A DNA stretch of 64,000 nt. Origin: Daphnia carinata (Eukaryota > Arthropoda > Branchiopoda > Diplostraca > Daphniidae). The stretch spans positions 8,678,971 to 8,742,970 of the forward strand of contig NC_081333.1 in assembly GCF_022539665.2 (NCBI RefSeq). The letters are read 5' to 3'. Below are positions 1 to 12,971 of the stretch, one piece after another. Numbering within the stretch: position 1 is the first letter of the stretch; every line of letters begins with the position of its first letter. The position numbers were made by a program, and so were the translations under genes. Below the pieces are notes generated by a model that did not search any database, had not been told where the DNA came from, and was given only the letters and a program-made list of their open reading frames with translations.

Positions 1-91
1 GATCTCGAGTGTCGGTGACATATTCTGAAGTTGTTACTGACTTACTCCTTTATTGAATTTTATGAAGAAGCTGTAATGAATGGATGTTAAA

Positions 92-1757
92 ATGCCAAGA
101 AAAACTCCTCACAAGTCTCAGGTTAAGAGTGGTAGGCCATCTCTTGGAACTGTGGAAAATGAACTTAGTCCTACTGAACTTGTTACAACTCAGTACTTAT
201 CTGGAGGTAAAATATTATTGCTTTCATTTGCCTGAAGTTTGTAATGTGTTGTTATTGTTGGGCAGGTCTAGGTAGTCTCACGAAGAAGATCAAGGTAGAA
301 GAGAAGCAAGTTCTGTCTACACCACAATCTGCTCCTCATTCTTCTAAAATGTGTGCTCCAAAAATTGGTACTTTGGAAAACAATACCACCACCCCCACTC
401 TACCTCAAGGAGCTGCTGCAGAACGACAACACCACTTACAAAAGAAGGATGTATGTCACCTAAATCAGTTTTTCTTTCGGGCTTATCTTCAAACAGATTG
501 TTATTGGATGTGAATTCTCTTGGGCAGGTTCGAAGACGTTTGGACATGGAGCTGGCTCCTGACACACCATCACCTCTGCCTAGTAGTACGACGTCTGATG
601 GTTTCAAAACCCCAAAAGCTAAACGTGCTAGGACAAAATCAGTTGCTGCTACTGTGCCTACATTATCATTCAGTCCTTCACCCCAGAGAAGTATACAGAG
701 CAGGACATAAATTATTGTGCAGTATTTAATAGTAATATTTTGATGTTTACAGGTCGAACTAGTGCTGTTGACAGAAGCAGGTTTGATTCTTCACTTGGTT
801 TGTTGACCAAGCGCTTCCTTGGCCTTCTTCAGAGTGCTGAAAATGGAATCTTAGACTTGAACCTTGCCTCTGTGACACTTGCTGTTCAGAAGAGACGCAT
901 TTACGATATCACAAATGTTTTGGAGGGTATTGGTCTTTTAAAGAAGATTTCCAAAAATAATATTCAGTGGAAAGGGTCAGATTCTCCTGCAGATTCAGCC
1001 GAATCTCAGCGAGGTTTAAACCAAGATTTAGCCGACTTGGAAGCCAAGGAAAACCAACTTGACGAACTGATTTCTGCTACAGGTATAAAGGTACATTCAT
1101 GTGCATGTCGCAGAGATTTGACTTTTGTTACCTTTAGAGAGCCAACTTCGAAGTTTGAGTGAAGATAAACGATACGCTTATGTCACGTACGGTGATCTGA
1201 AATCTATTTCAGAATACAGAGACAATACTGTGATGGCAGTAAGAGCACCTCCTGAAACAAAATTACAAGTAAGTCTCGAAATTTTATTTTGTGGAACCCT
1301 TTCTAAGAAACAGCTTCATTTCTAATTTTAGGTACCTCATCCTTCTGAAGGATACCAAATCTATATGAAGAGCGAAAATGGTGAAATTGAAGTTCTTCTG
1401 TGTCCTGAAGACGAATCTTCTTCTTCATCATCTTCTTCTTCGCCCTCTTCAAGAACCTCCAGTGGATTTCCCAGCCCGGTTACAAACGGAGTGATGAGAG
1501 GAAGATCTCATCGAGTAAACAAAAACAATCAATTCATGACGCAGTTCAGTGATGATGAAGAGAATGGCTTGCTTCTCGAAACCATGGACCAAAATCAGCA
1601 GTCAGGCTGCGACACTGGAATCGACATTTCCTCAATGGCAGTTTCATCGGCTAACGAGCCGTTCCTCTGTTTGGAACCGCCCCTTGACGAGTCGGCCTAT
1701 ATGTTTACGATGGACGACGGCGAGGGCATTTCCAACCTCTTTGATTTCTCTTTTTAA
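92..1757 (+). CDS. E2F: E2F transcription factor (E2F1/2/3 type)
   Basis: Six exons (92-206, 266-450, 528-690, 753-1082, 1138-1268, 1332-1757) join in frame into 449 residues, close to human E2F1. Residues about 158-225 are the winged-helix DNA-binding domain, with the [12 protein letters not shown] recognition block and KNNIQW end. A leucine-rich coiled coil and the marked box ([21 protein letters not shown]) follow. Near residue 101 lies RRRLDM, matching the RxL cyclin-A docking motif of E2F1-3. The last residues, [10 protein letters not shown], are the pocket-protein (Rb) binding and activation motif, so this is an activator-type E2F that pairs with DP and controls S-phase genes. An in-frame ATG four codons upstream (80) follows an in-frame stop at 77-79 and could be used instead. 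A serine run (about 1417-1450) precedes the acidic tail. The family call is very secure; the paralogue number is not. Confidence 0.94.
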
Positions 1758-3030
1758 ATTCATAGATTATCCGTTTACCACAGAAGTTGCACCCAACTAT
1801 GCTATTGATGGAAATTTAACTCCATCAGCCACACGGAGTTTGTTCGGGGTAGGGTTACGAGAAGTTCATTAGCGATTTGTATCATGTTCATTCTCATACT
1901 CCTTCGCTCCCTAGTGGTAGTTTTTTTAATTTAAAGTTCTACATATTCAAATATGCGCCATTCAGTCAGTATTTTTTCATCAATTTTATCCTAGAGCTGA
2001 TGCGCGTTTGCCATCCAACGTTTACCTTTCCCGGCTCATTTCCTACTCATAGTTCACCATCACCGAAGTTATTTTGAAATTGCAAAGGCCTGTGAAGCTT
2101 ACCACCTTCTCGAGTCACAGTTGACTTTGGAAAATTCTTTTAGTTTGTCGGTTAAGTAGAATTTCTATGAGTGCAAATCGAACTCCGATTTATTCCCTCA
2201 TCCCCCATTATAACATGCTCTTTAAATATTGCAAGGCGACTTGCAACGTTGGGTACGTTCCCCTATTTTTTTTTCATGTTTTGTTTTTACATTTTGTTGC
2301 CTACGAGTCCCATGCGTATTGATGCCGCAGTAGCGCCTCGATTATCCGCAATAAGGTATTTGTAGCCATTTTTTTTTCTCTTCAAAAAAGTTTAGTTGTT
2401 CGGTTGAACTGCCATTTTGTGCCGATGATTTCACCGTGATGGTTATCATGGAGCTGTGCTGTGTCAGTGAAAATGTGTGTGTGCGTGTCCGTGAGCCGAT
2501 TGTTTCCCGCTATGTTTGAACGTAGCGGAATTTATTACGCTTTCACGTTTTCCCCGTGTTTCGGCTCAAATGAATTCTTTTTCCTCTCGCTATCTCTTTT
2601 CCCCCCTTTTTGTGGAATACAGTTTTACACTTCATCGCCACAGTTTGTTACGATTCAACAAACACATTTTATGTTGTAAAAGCAACGTGAAATGTATTAA
2701 TGAATACCAGCGAACGAATTTCCAAGTGGCCAGTGAGGTTAATCTGATTGCATTTTTTTTCCATGATTTCTTCCCATAAGAGCGGAGCAGCAAATTTTTT
2801 TTCCCTTAGGTGACAAGTTATTATCGTAAAATTAATCCTTTTTTTTTTCGAATAGGTATCGCGTCATGGCAGGCAGTGTCGTCTTTATGCGGATTCTGGA
2901 TAGAATTTGCTACATACTACATCTCGCAAATCGTTTAGCACCTTGGCGATTCCATCAGCATCCCACTCGTCTGACGTCTCCAACACCTAGATGAAAGTGG
3001 GGTAAGTGTTAAACTCAACCTATATTGTTT
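1758..3030 (+). other. E2F 3' untranslated/convergent spacer
   Basis: About 1.3 kb separates the stop codons of two convergent genes. It is AT-rich with T-tracts and a short GT-rich run near 2470-2486. I see no conserved coding segment. Most of it is probably 3' UTR of the E2F gene, but I could not identify a clear AATAAA on this strand. Confidence 0.4.
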
Positions 3031-3036
3031 TTTATT
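3031..3036 (-). terminator. Polyadenylation signal overlapping the stop codon of the acidic protein gene
   Basis: On the minus strand the sequence reads CAATAAAAAAC, so AATAAA shares bases with the TAA stop codon (3034-3032). If it is used, the 3' UTR is only a few tens of bases long. Confidence 0.45.
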
Positions 3037-6022
3037 GACTTGAAGTTACATTTGATATGCAGTGTTGGGATGGTTGTTCATAGAGTCGAACAATAACTTC
3101 TCCTTGGGAGATACCGTTACCATCTTGGTTAACCACGATTTCACATTTTGCGATTGCTCTTGCCGATTTTCCATTCATTACGTGGTACCATTCGTCGTGA
3201 AATTTGATTGAGGTCTGAAAAAAAAGCGATAAATTAGTTTACAATGTAGTGACAAAGAATTTGCAATAACACCGTACCTGACAGTCAAACTGAAGGCCGG
3301 CTTTCGCATTCGTAGTCGGTGACCTCTCCTGCTCGTTTGGAGTGGGAGTTTGATGACGACTAGGTGGTGGGGGTCTTTGTGGCGATGGTTTTTCTTTGGC
3401 TTCATCAGCCGTTGGCGTTTTAGGACGAAGTATACGACGAATGAAAGTTCCCATATCATTCACAGCTTCATTCACAGTCGTCACTGCCCCTTTTTTAGAT
3501 TTTTCCGATGGCGCTGGCGTCGTTGCAAGTGGTGGTGTGGTCGGTAGGGGTTCCGGAACGGGATCTTGTGGGACAGGATTTTGAGGTTCCTGCTGAATTA
3601 AAGGCGACTCTTCCGCAGCCGTGCCTTCTGTTGCATTAAGATGCTTCGTAGATAACACACGACCCAGAAAACGACCGATTGAATTCTTCTTTTTACGATC
3701 CAAAGTGGTCGATCGAAGCGTCGCCGACTTATTTTCAAATTCGCTAACTGGAGCCGATTTGGGCGTAGCGGGTGGTGGCGAATGAAAGACACTCTCATCT
3801 TTACTAGTTGCCTCCGGTTCACGACTCAAATCCAAATTAGCCAAAGTCTTCCTGCGTGGTGGGCGTTTCGGTGGTTCCGGCTGTGGTGGTGGAACTACTG
3901 GAAGTCGGTCGGGATGGAAGCGTTTCGATTGCATCGTTACTTTCATGCGACCAAACAACCGTCCTACTGAACCTTTTCGCACTAGTGGCCTTCGCATCCA
4001 TTCTGGCTTCCTACTACCTTCATTTTCTTGCGACTTTCCTGTCGATTTTTTCATTTCCGAACTTGATCCGTTGAGTTGACTGTTGTCATTCGAACCAACA
4101 GCCAACTGAGGAGAGCTTGCTCCCAAACGCTGGGGTGGGCGAGGCGGGGGTACCTGAACCGGTACAACCTCCAATTCTTCTATTTGCCTAGGAGGATTTT
4201 CTTCGGCAATAAGCTTTTCGTCATTAAAAACTAACGATGCGTCACTTACCAAGTCAGTCGTCGTCTCGGCAAGTGGCTCACCATTAGCCTGGATGACTTG
4301 TTGCAATTCGTTCGAATCAAAATGAGTTTCAATTGGTTCTTCCGCTTTCTTTAAAAGATTGGATTCGTTCTGTTGACCCATTTCGTCTACTGACTCTTCT
4401 TTTTTGTTGATAGTCTCAACTACGCTATTTTCTAAAAATCCGAAGTTAATTGCTTCATTGTGTACATTAACGATGTTAGCTTCCATCACTGGCTCAACGA
4501 TCGATGTCTCGATTTCCACACCATTCAAAACATTGGCCTGCACGATGTTTTCCGCCTCTGCGACCTTTTCTTGATTGGTCTCCTCGACTTTAATATTAAC
4601 CGCTAAAACATCATCTTTGGTTTCTGTTTGTATGTTTAAAGCTTCGCTCTCGGCTACTTTTTCTCGCTGCACTGGAAGAATTTCTTGAATTTGAACTGGC
4701 TCGTGTTCCACGGCTTCATTCGAGTCGAGTGTTTCAGTGTTCTCACAACCATTTTCAATGGTTATGTTGGGTTTATTTTCGTTTTGGGACTCGGCTTGTT
4801 TATCCGCATTCTCGTCGTCTTGAGCATTTCTTACTTCGGGTTCGGCTTGGGTATCGATAATGCGGGCTTCTGCAACACTTGCTTCTATCACGGGCTCCGT
4901 GCCGATGCCATCAAAAACTGCCAACGCGTCGTCGATTTCTTGTTGCTGATCTGGGGGAATTTCTTGACTTTGAATGGGATCTTGTTGCATTGTTTCATTC
5001 AAGGCGGTTGCTTCTATGTTCTCTTGTGTGTTGTGAATGGGTGCCGTGCTGGGCTCGTTTTCTCTTTCAGGCGTAACACGTACTTCACCGTTCTGTGCCT
5101 CGAGGCCACTGCTCGACCCGGTCTCGACTTCTTGAAGCTTTTCGGCGGCCTCGTCTGAGCGCTCATTTGATTCTCCTTGGTCCCCTTGTTTGGCAGCGTC
5201 GCCTGGAGCGGGCAAGTGCAGTTGCACTGCGCCTAGTGCATGAACTTGGTTTTCTTGGATCTCGGTTGTATCAAAATGCTTGTCCTCTTGTTCTAATAGC
5301 AAACAGTTGTCTTGTTCAACCGGTTGGTCCCTTTCCATATCTAGCGGGTCAGCTGCTTTCTCTTGCTGACTGATATCAAGACACTTTTCTGCATTATCCA
5401 CGTCCACAAGATGTGTCGCAGATAACAATGCGACAGTTGCGGCACTCTCTATTTGACCATAAAAAATATCCTTTTCACCATTGTCTTGGTGAGCAGAAGA
5501 CAATTCACGATTGACCTCATTCGGTTCACTCGGGATATCTTGTGTTGGGGTTTGGGTTTGCTCGAGCGTTACTCCGACTTCCAAGTTGATTAGTTCGTGG
5601 TCTTCCATTAAGGGTTCGGTTTCAGTGTTGGACCCTTCCACTCCTTTGGTGGGCGATGTCAAATGATCGACAACACGCAGAGTCCATTCATCGGCCGGAT
5701 GATTATTTTTTATTTCTCCAAATATTTGATCGAAAACTGCTCTCCATCGTTCTTCATTTCCGCTCCTACAAAATAACCAAAATTCAGTTAGAATTTAATA
5801 TCCGCAATATAAAATCTTGACTTGGCTTTTCATAGTACTGTTAGGTTTTTATTCGACCAATCACAAAGCCACCATAAAATGCAAACTTTACAACCCGTAA
5901 GTGCAAATCGGAATAACTAAAAATAGGAATGAGGAAGGGTGGGTGGATAAAGTTAACCGCTTCTATTTCCGTCAATATCCTATTGTCAAGTACCTTTCGC
6001 CCGACTGGCCAGGGGAATTCAT
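3032..6022 (-). CDS. Large acidic protein with basic RLFGRM block, family not recognised (copy 1)
   Basis: Three exons (6022-5994, 5765-3278, 3214-3032) join with matching phases into 899 residues. The first coding exon is only 29 nt (MNSPGQSGE plus two bases). The long middle exon is very rich in Glu, Asp, Gln, Asn and Val and looks disordered for about 500 residues. It is followed by a basic, proline-rich part with KPEWMRRPLVRKGSVGRLF, a second related block (IGRFLGRVLS) and Pro/Thr runs. The last exon gives 60 more ordered residues (FHDEWYHVMNGKSARA). The ATG was chosen by phase and because a second locus (18060-20029) has an identical 29-nt first exon, the same intron phase and the same RLFGRM block. 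I do not recognise a family. Alternating basic blocks in an acidic scaffold suggest a cytoskeletal or scaffold role, which is only a guess. Confidence 0.8.
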
Positions 6023-8889
6023 CTTTTTTTTTCTTGGTGGAACGCTTCAGTAGGTCAGTCCAAGGGCAATCTTATTCGCCTATCTAAAACTGGTCGTTCG
6101 ATAGCTTACTCACGAGTTTGTTTCGCACGTAAAAGAATCTTCTTTGTCTAACGCACGATTTGAAAGCAATTAGATTGCCACAGTCACACCCAACAACACC
6201 AGACACTTGGAATCGAACAAAAACTCACACATTCAATGGCGCAACCAGTCAAGACGGCCTTAAGGTACGTAGCAGCTGCTCGCCCAAACTTCAGCCAGCA
6301 CGCGTGACTACTAAACGAATGCGGGATGAACCCAGCCCGACTGGTATACACACAGCTTCTCTCTCTCTCTCTCTCTCTACTCTTAGGTTCCCTGCCATAT
6401 AAGAACGGAAAACCGTAGGAGGGGAGTGCGTGTTGCGCCGCGGGCCGTTTCACAAGCCACTCCACCTCTATACGGCCCTTCTCTCACATATCTCAACCAG
6501 TTACTTTCACTGAAAGTTCCCCCCCACTAAGCGTTGCACATGCAACCCACACAAAGGCGTACTCGAAAGGACTAAAATTTTCCATCCCGTCCTTATTAGG
6601 CAACTTGAAAAATCTTTTTTTCCCTTTTCAATATATAAATTATCATTATTTCCTCGAATTTTCTTTCTCATTACAATGAGCCTGCACCACGATGGCCATG
6701 TTTTGTATTTATCAATTATTCGTAGTGGACGAAAGGCAAAATGTTGCCATACGTTGTCTGACGAGTTTTACTGTGTGGTCATCACCGTCGACTAACGTCA
6801 GGCATAGCAAAACTTTTAAAGGATGTGAAAGTTGTTTTTTTTTCCGTTTCGCCTTTTTGGTGAATCTTTATAAAAACCAACTCACTCGCCCAGTGAGGCT
6901 GCGACAAAATCGCGTGCTGTTAGGTGTGGCATTTGTCGCGAGGACAAAACTATTTTCTACGCTCATTGCCCCTCGAATCACATCCGTACGACAAGGCACC
7001 TGTCGTTAAGAGTAACCATAGAATCTTAAATAGCCAACGCAGAGCTAACGACCCATGCCACTCCTCGTGTGTTCGTTCAATAGCCTATAGCTTGGAAATG
7101 CGTCTGTAAGAATCTTCTTTCGCCCTATAGACATCCGGTTTACAAACGTTACGTCTTGTAGCACCTCAGGCACAAGCCTTGTTAACTTTTAAATGAATCG
7201 GGAATGAACGAATTGTTGCTAGTCAATTTGACAAAGCCATAATGTATTCTTTAGGGGCATAGTTTCCTCTTTTTGAACTTAAAAGTTAGCAAATTTGTTC
7301 AAAAATAACAGTAGGGGAAAACAAAATAAACATGAAAAATGAGTAGAGCTCTAAACACTTTCGTGCTAGGGTAACTAGATACCAAGTTCCAGTGCCGAAC
7401 TCGCTGTTAGTGTCCAAAAAATAGGCGGAAGTGCCCTCTGTTGATGGAATGTTTAAAATCCTGCAGCGATTCACGATCTTAGGTCCTTTAAATGTTGGTT
7501 ATGGCGCAACATAAAATTTGAAAATCAATATGTTGTTATAAGGACGAATTTCTATAAATTAAATTTTTTGTGTCAACATGTTTTAGATTAAAATTTTTAC
7601 CAAAAAATGTCCTATTTAAACCTTTCACCTTAAACCCGCACAACCAACATTGATCAATTTGACGAGTTACTACCGAACACATTGACCCGCTATCTTTCGT
7701 GAAAATAAAGAGCAAGATAGCTCAGTATACGGGATAAATTTCGTAACCTAAAACACGTAACCTAAAGAAAGTTGGAGGGAGGGAAAAGAGGGCTTTTAAG
7801 TCGTCTAATCTGTCTTTTGATGTAAAGATATCATGGTCTATAGAAAATTGTGTTCTTAACATTTGATGGAAATAAAATTCTGGTTCGTAATGGAAACGCG
7901 CGATGGAATTCGGGATTAATTGCCAAAGATACGTTATTCAGGTTTTTGTAAAACAGCTTCTTTCTGAGAATCACAATCATTCTTTTCTTCCCGCTATGAT
8001 TTCGTGAAAAGTTAACGGACCGGTTAATTAACATCCATCTCGTCGGTCAATCTGTTGTCATCGAGCACTTGACACAGTATTGGGGAAATGTAATTTTGTG
8101 GATGACTGCTCTTTTTCGCTTTGCTTTACGTTTCAGCATACGGTGAAATGACAATACTACCGTCATTTCGCAACTTGAATTCATATGTGCTTATCGCTGC
8201 ATAAATATCATTACTGCTTATTTCATTTTTGTTTGGGCTACTGACTTACGAAACGTAGGGAAGAATGCTATTTCGGTTTTTGGGCTGGTTTACGATGAAA
8301 GCGACTTCAAACTTAATCTATGTGACGGTCAACATCTGGATGTTTGTCTTTGTCGCTCGAACCAATTTGTTCGAAATTAATAACTAGCATTATTATTTCT
8401 GCTTTTGCTTTCTGTATGCCTGATTACTTTCCTAATAATCAGTCACTGGGCAACGCGTGACTTTGAATAACGGTAAACCGGAGAATCGAATCTCCATGCC
8501 TAAATCACATAATCAAACGCGAATCTTTTTTGCTTGTTTATTTTCAATTATAATAAGGTATGCAATGCCTGCAGTGTCGAAAATTATTTTTAAAAATTGC
8601 AAGACAAGTTTTCAACTTTCGTTAAATCATTTTATTTGAGATTTGAAGTACAAGCACGTACATGGTTAGATCAACGGGGGAGGGGGCAATCTCTATTGGG
8701 CCAGTTAGGGAAACCGCTGAGATTTGCAGATGCAATCCCCACCGCTAGCTTCTGAAGGTTAATGTGGGTTTTTGGTCGTTAGATTACTTGAAGACTGGTT
8801 GTTGGAAAAGACCATGCCAATAGCTGTTTTCTACACATTTAACCTGATAGCAATGCTGTTATGAGGAAAAAAGAAAACACCTGAACTAG
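6023..8889. other. 5' flank of copy 1 and gene-free spacer
   Basis: The first few hundred bases upstream of 6022 are the presumed promoter and 5' UTR of the minus-strand acidic gene; a short stretch near 6052-6068 (AGGTCAGTCCAAGG) recurs near 20070 (AGGTCAATCCAAGG) upstream of the paralogue. A (CT) run lies at about 6359-6378. From about 6500 to 8890 I see only short stop-interrupted frames and no splice-supported gene. Confidence 0.5.
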
Positions 8890-9753
8890 CTATTCCCTTT
8901 ATATACCTGTCAATATCGAGCTTGAAAACGTAGGTGTCGTCGTTATTGGCGTGGGGTAGTCAAATTCCCTTCACTGTTTGTTCGATTTCTACGTCAAAGA
9001 TATCGTCGTTGCGAGGTGAATCAGTAGAATTAGAATGTCCCAACCCATTGAACTGGCTTTCGACGTAATAGCAAACGTTGCATTTACGTTGTCTGATTCA
9101 TTGAGAGCATCTGAAGCTACAATCTCTTCCATTAGTTTGTTGATATCGAGTTCGAAGACATGCTCCTCATCGATAGCTTGATGGTTAGTGTTCGCAAACC
9201 CCGTTCCCTTTGCAGTGTTTTCGATGGATATTTCAGACAGTTCGTCTCCGCCAGACAAATTAATGGGAGTCGGTATATCCTTGTCCATTGACTTGCCTTG
9301 CTTCCGATCCAATGCCGGAAGAATATTTTTATGTGTCCAAATATAAATGTCCGCCTAGGCAATCGCAATCAAAATGATTTTTACTATATATTGATCTTTA
9401 GGGTCTTGCAAATCAAGATCGCTTATCATCGTTAACAGTCCTCTCATCATGTATTCAATGAAACCTGCGGCCTCTGGGGAAGTTGTGGATGTCGATAAGT
9501 CTATCGTATTTGGATGAAGTTCAGAATTGTCTCCATGATCGGCTATCGCTGGTAAACTTCCGTACGATTTCATATCAGGATTGCCCGCGTCAGAAATTAC
9601 AAGTGACAGATAATCGCCATCGACGTTGGCAATATCGGGATCTGCAAACAAAACTTTTGCCATGCGGCTCTCGTCCGGTGATGCTGTCTCGTTTTGCTTT
9701 AGTGACAGCCGCTTAACTTTCAGACATGCTCGGAGGGGTAACGGATTCTTCAT
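8890..9753 (-). pseudogene. Decayed gene with internal tandem duplication
   Basis: From the ATG at 9753 a frame runs about 130 codons (acidic; contains LFADPDIANVDGDYLSLVIS), hits TAG at 9357-9355, then continues in the same frame for another 120 codons (ADIYIWTHKN..., VFELDINKLMEE). Near 9050 the sense frame shifts by one base, and a related copy of the preceding segment follows (VKG then VFKLDIDRYI), with an in-frame TGA. The two copies are spaced by about 230 bp. Reading 9384-9355 as an intron would need a 30-base intron, which is implausible. I do not recognise the family; stop plus frameshift suggest a pseudogene, though missed short exons remain possible. Confidence 0.5.
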
Positions 9754-10815
9754 AAAAATTGACAGCAAGGGGTAGTTGGCCGGTGATAACCTCAGTCGTA
9801 GGGCAATTAAGATCGTTTACCTACGGGCATTGGCGGATGGCAACTACCATAACTACGACACCCACAATGCATTCAAGAACGACAAGTGTCGATACGGCTA
9901 GGTAGAATTTTAAGTTACATTATTTAACCATTCTTTGTTTTGGCAAAAACGATGAAGTTTCTTTCTGAAGCCATCGCTTTTATACAAATAAGGTGAACTA
10001 TGTGGGCCATGGCAACACATGTATTCTTATGATTTCGAGACTTTCTTCCGTAAATCGCCATTTAATATTTTACTATCAACTACAATGAGGTGTTTTCCTT
10101 ATGCACAGATATATTTCAACATGTTTAGTTTAATGGTTGTAACGAAACTTCAATTATCTTTTCCGAGAATAGGATTTCGCCACGCGCGCGATGGAAATGA
10201 AGAAAAATGATTCCGCACTATTCTACCAATTATCCGGTAGCACGTCCAAACGGAAACGGTGAAAAAAGCAGAGGTATCAAAATATTTTTGCTTTCCTGAG
10301 AAATGCGAGGGAAAATAACGCCCTTCCGTCTCCTATACAACATTTGCACTGTAAAGTATTTTAATGAATTCAAAGATTTCTGTTCCCGAAGAAAAATGAG
10401 CTGAGACACTGTTCCGCACAACTCTTCTTAGTAGCCTATCACCAGCTATCCAAGAACCTACAACGCCATCTAGTTAAGAATACACCTTCAAAACAATTGA
10501 GGCACCAGCATGTTACGTGCCTTATTGTCTGCTTGCATCCGTGAAAATCAAGACAACTGTGTGCTGTGGTTAACAGTTAGAAACAACTCATACTGTGATA
10601 AATTATTACGAGAGACAAGTTTGGATTCAACAAAGAAGAATGCTAGAGAAAAATTTTCAAAACAAGAGGCAAGAAAACATTTGAATGGTACGGTATGTTT
10701 GTTTTCAGTTTTGTTTACTGTCACACAATGTTTTCATTTCCTCAGGTGCGGCTCCTATCAGCAACCTTACAGTGTGTTTCATAAATACCGTAACCCCTGA
10801 GATAACATTCTAATA
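9754..10815. other. Gene-free spacer
   Basis: Nothing here beyond short open frames. A frame near 10510-10700 (basic, with an apparent donor before 10700 and an acceptor near 10745) could be a relic exon, but I cannot support it. Confidence 0.4.
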
Positions 10816-10933
10816 AGTGTTAGTTTTTGTAGAAAAGATTTTTAAGTCCGACTAAATAAGCCCGACTTTTCTTATATCCTTAGCCGGGCTTATTTAATCG
10901 GGCTTCAAAATTTTTTATCCAAAAACTAACACT
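10816..10933. mobile_element. Hairpin MITE-like element, 118 bp
   Basis: The two halves are inverted repeats of about 52 bp around a short loop. The outer 13-14 bases are a perfect inverted pair (AGTGTTAGTTTTTG ... CAAAAACTAACACT). Inside, the pairing AAATAAGCCCG/CGGGCTTATTT is also near perfect. There is no coding capacity and no obvious target-site duplication. The structure fits a non-autonomous foldback DNA transposon. Confidence 0.75.
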
Positions 10934-12406
10934 CATCGGAATTGGTTTGAATATCACAGGATATACTCAAAATTTAATGCTGATTCCGGAAAAATTGCAG
11001 TTTTTTTTCATGAAATTAATCGTTTTTGAAATACACCGAGTATTTGACGCAATGCTAGCGCGTCAGTACGCTACAGCGGCCTTTTTTTCTGTTTCACTGC
11101 TATCGTTCATCTACCGGTCGGTAGATGTAGATGGTGACAGCAACCGAAACAAATTCTAAAGGTGAGACATGCTGGAAAAACTTGATACGAATATGTAAGC
11201 GTAGTTTTGGAATTCCGAGGTGCTAGCCAGCTGTTTGGTAAAACTTCAGTTAAATTTGGTTTCAATTCAATATTTTTTACTTACTATTTGTGTGATTACG
11301 CAAAGGATTGCGCCATCCAGGCAATGTGGATATTCTGCCATGTACATGATAAACCTAGGATTCTTCGTCAACATGAAGGATGTTACCCCCTGGTGATGCT
11401 TTTCTGCTGAGTTTGTTTAGTTTTCTCATTTTAATCATCAATGTTGTATAAGTAAACTACTGTTGGCAGAAAAGCTGATACATTGGGACAACGGTTATGG
11501 CAAGTGTGATGAATAAATCACCATAAATCAGTTGCCTTGCCTTCCCAATTGCAACAAAGATGAATCGTGGAGTCAAAACATTAAAAGGTGGTGCTATTTT
11601 AATTGTTTTAATTGATATATCGCTAAGTGCTGATATGTGTGTAGAACGTGCTGGAATTCATGTCATCCTGGAGAGGACTAAAAAAAAAAGAGCTGTATCC
11701 ATGAAGCAGCTCATTAGTCATGTCCCAAACGATTGTCAGCGTCAGCCAGCAATCTTTCAATGGCTAACAAGCATTTTATGGTTTTGAAAATCGCGGTTTG
11801 CACTTCCTAAGGCGACATTCCTAAATCCCACCTGTTAAAAGATTTGAATGCGACAATTTTTATTCTAAACCGATTCCTACCAAATTCTTTTTCCATAAAA
11901 TGAGGTGATATGAGGTTATAATGGAAATTGCTGTCAAGACTGGCGAGACCAGGTACATTGTTTACCTTAACGTTTAGTGATCAAAACAACCAACTTTGTA
12001 ACCTTTCTGTTTTTTTATGGTGCATGGAACGTCCAGTCGGAAAGCCCATGGAAGATCTCTGTGGCCAACACGAAGGGTTCTTCCAAACTTTCGTATTCAA
12101 GTTTTGGCTATGGTGATCATTTGCAACTGCATAGCCTTTTAGAAGCTCCTGTCAGGAATCTACAGGAATATGGCAGATGATGAATTTATGTACCATATAA
12201 GCTATATCAATAATAAGGTTTTATGCTTATCTATGTTTTATTTTCTTAATTTAGATTGATAGCAATAGTGAACCTGCGAAGGTTTCTGGCTGGGATGTGA
12301 TGACGAAAAGTTATATTAATCTGAAGTACGGAATTGAATTTCTCTCCATCAGTCGCCTGTGTATTCCCGCGTATTACGGTATTAATTATTTAAAAATTGA
12401 AGTGCA
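10934..12406. other. Gene-poor stretch with decayed gene fragments
   Basis: There is an 8-bp stem hairpin near 11109-11128 (CATCTACC...GGTAGATG). After an acceptor-like site at 12254 the sense frame reads IDSNSEPAKVSGW, which resembles VNSNIGSEKILGW at 14305-14345 inside the palindrome arm. The segment just left of the first 350-bp repeat copy therefore looks like the 3' end of a diverged relative of the palindrome gene. No intact gene is visible. Confidence 0.4.
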
Positions 12407-12755
12407 TATCTGGGCTCCCTTCCTTTACGTTTCCCCGTTTCCCCTTGACTCGTAATAAGCCCGTAGGGGGTCATGCCCCTACTGTACGGTATATATAAAA
12501 ACAACATATACCGAGGTTTGGAGGGCTCTGGCCGGAAAGGGGACGTGGGGGTCCGCTTAGTCCGATGATGTGTTCACGGAGGGCGATGTGGCTACCCACA
12601 AATCCGAACTAAAGGTTAATCGCTCCTGTAAAAATGTTCCAAATCTTCAGCTCTTCTTCCGGCTTCTCTTAGCCAATCACCGGGTAATCTCCCCGGTGGG
12701 TCAACAAGGCAGCGTCTCCCCCTGCCTGGGTGACGGCAACTTTTGAAATATTTCT
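12407..12755 (+). repeat. 350-bp hairpin-rich repeat, copy A1
   Basis: First of three near-identical copies of a ~350-bp sequence. It lies just outside the left palindrome arm, in direct orientation to copy A2. It starts near GAAGTGCATATCTGG and ends near GACGGCAACTTTTGAAA. It contains a TATATATAAAA motif and three short perfect hairpins (GTAGGGG/CCCCTAC, GGTATAT/ATATACC, CACCGG/CCGGTG). It carries no long reading frame. Confidence 0.75.
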
Positions 12756-12971
12756 GGGCCTGTATGGCAATCCGTTTTACACAAAAAAAAAAAAAAATAA
12801 TTTCCCCCCCCCAAAAAAAATCACACTTTTTTTTTTTTCCGACACGTAGCCATCTACCGCTCAGACTTGTTATTACTGGCGTAGGCAATTTCAGTCCATT
12901 GGATGCCATTCGCAGTTAGTTCAGTAGCGTGGATGGAGAGAATATCGCGTGGTTGGAGAAACAATTGAAAA

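Noticed and set aside
9355-9384. Possible intron removing the TAG in the decayed gene
   Set aside because: It would be 30 bases, shorter than any intron in the window, and removing it does not cure the later frameshift.
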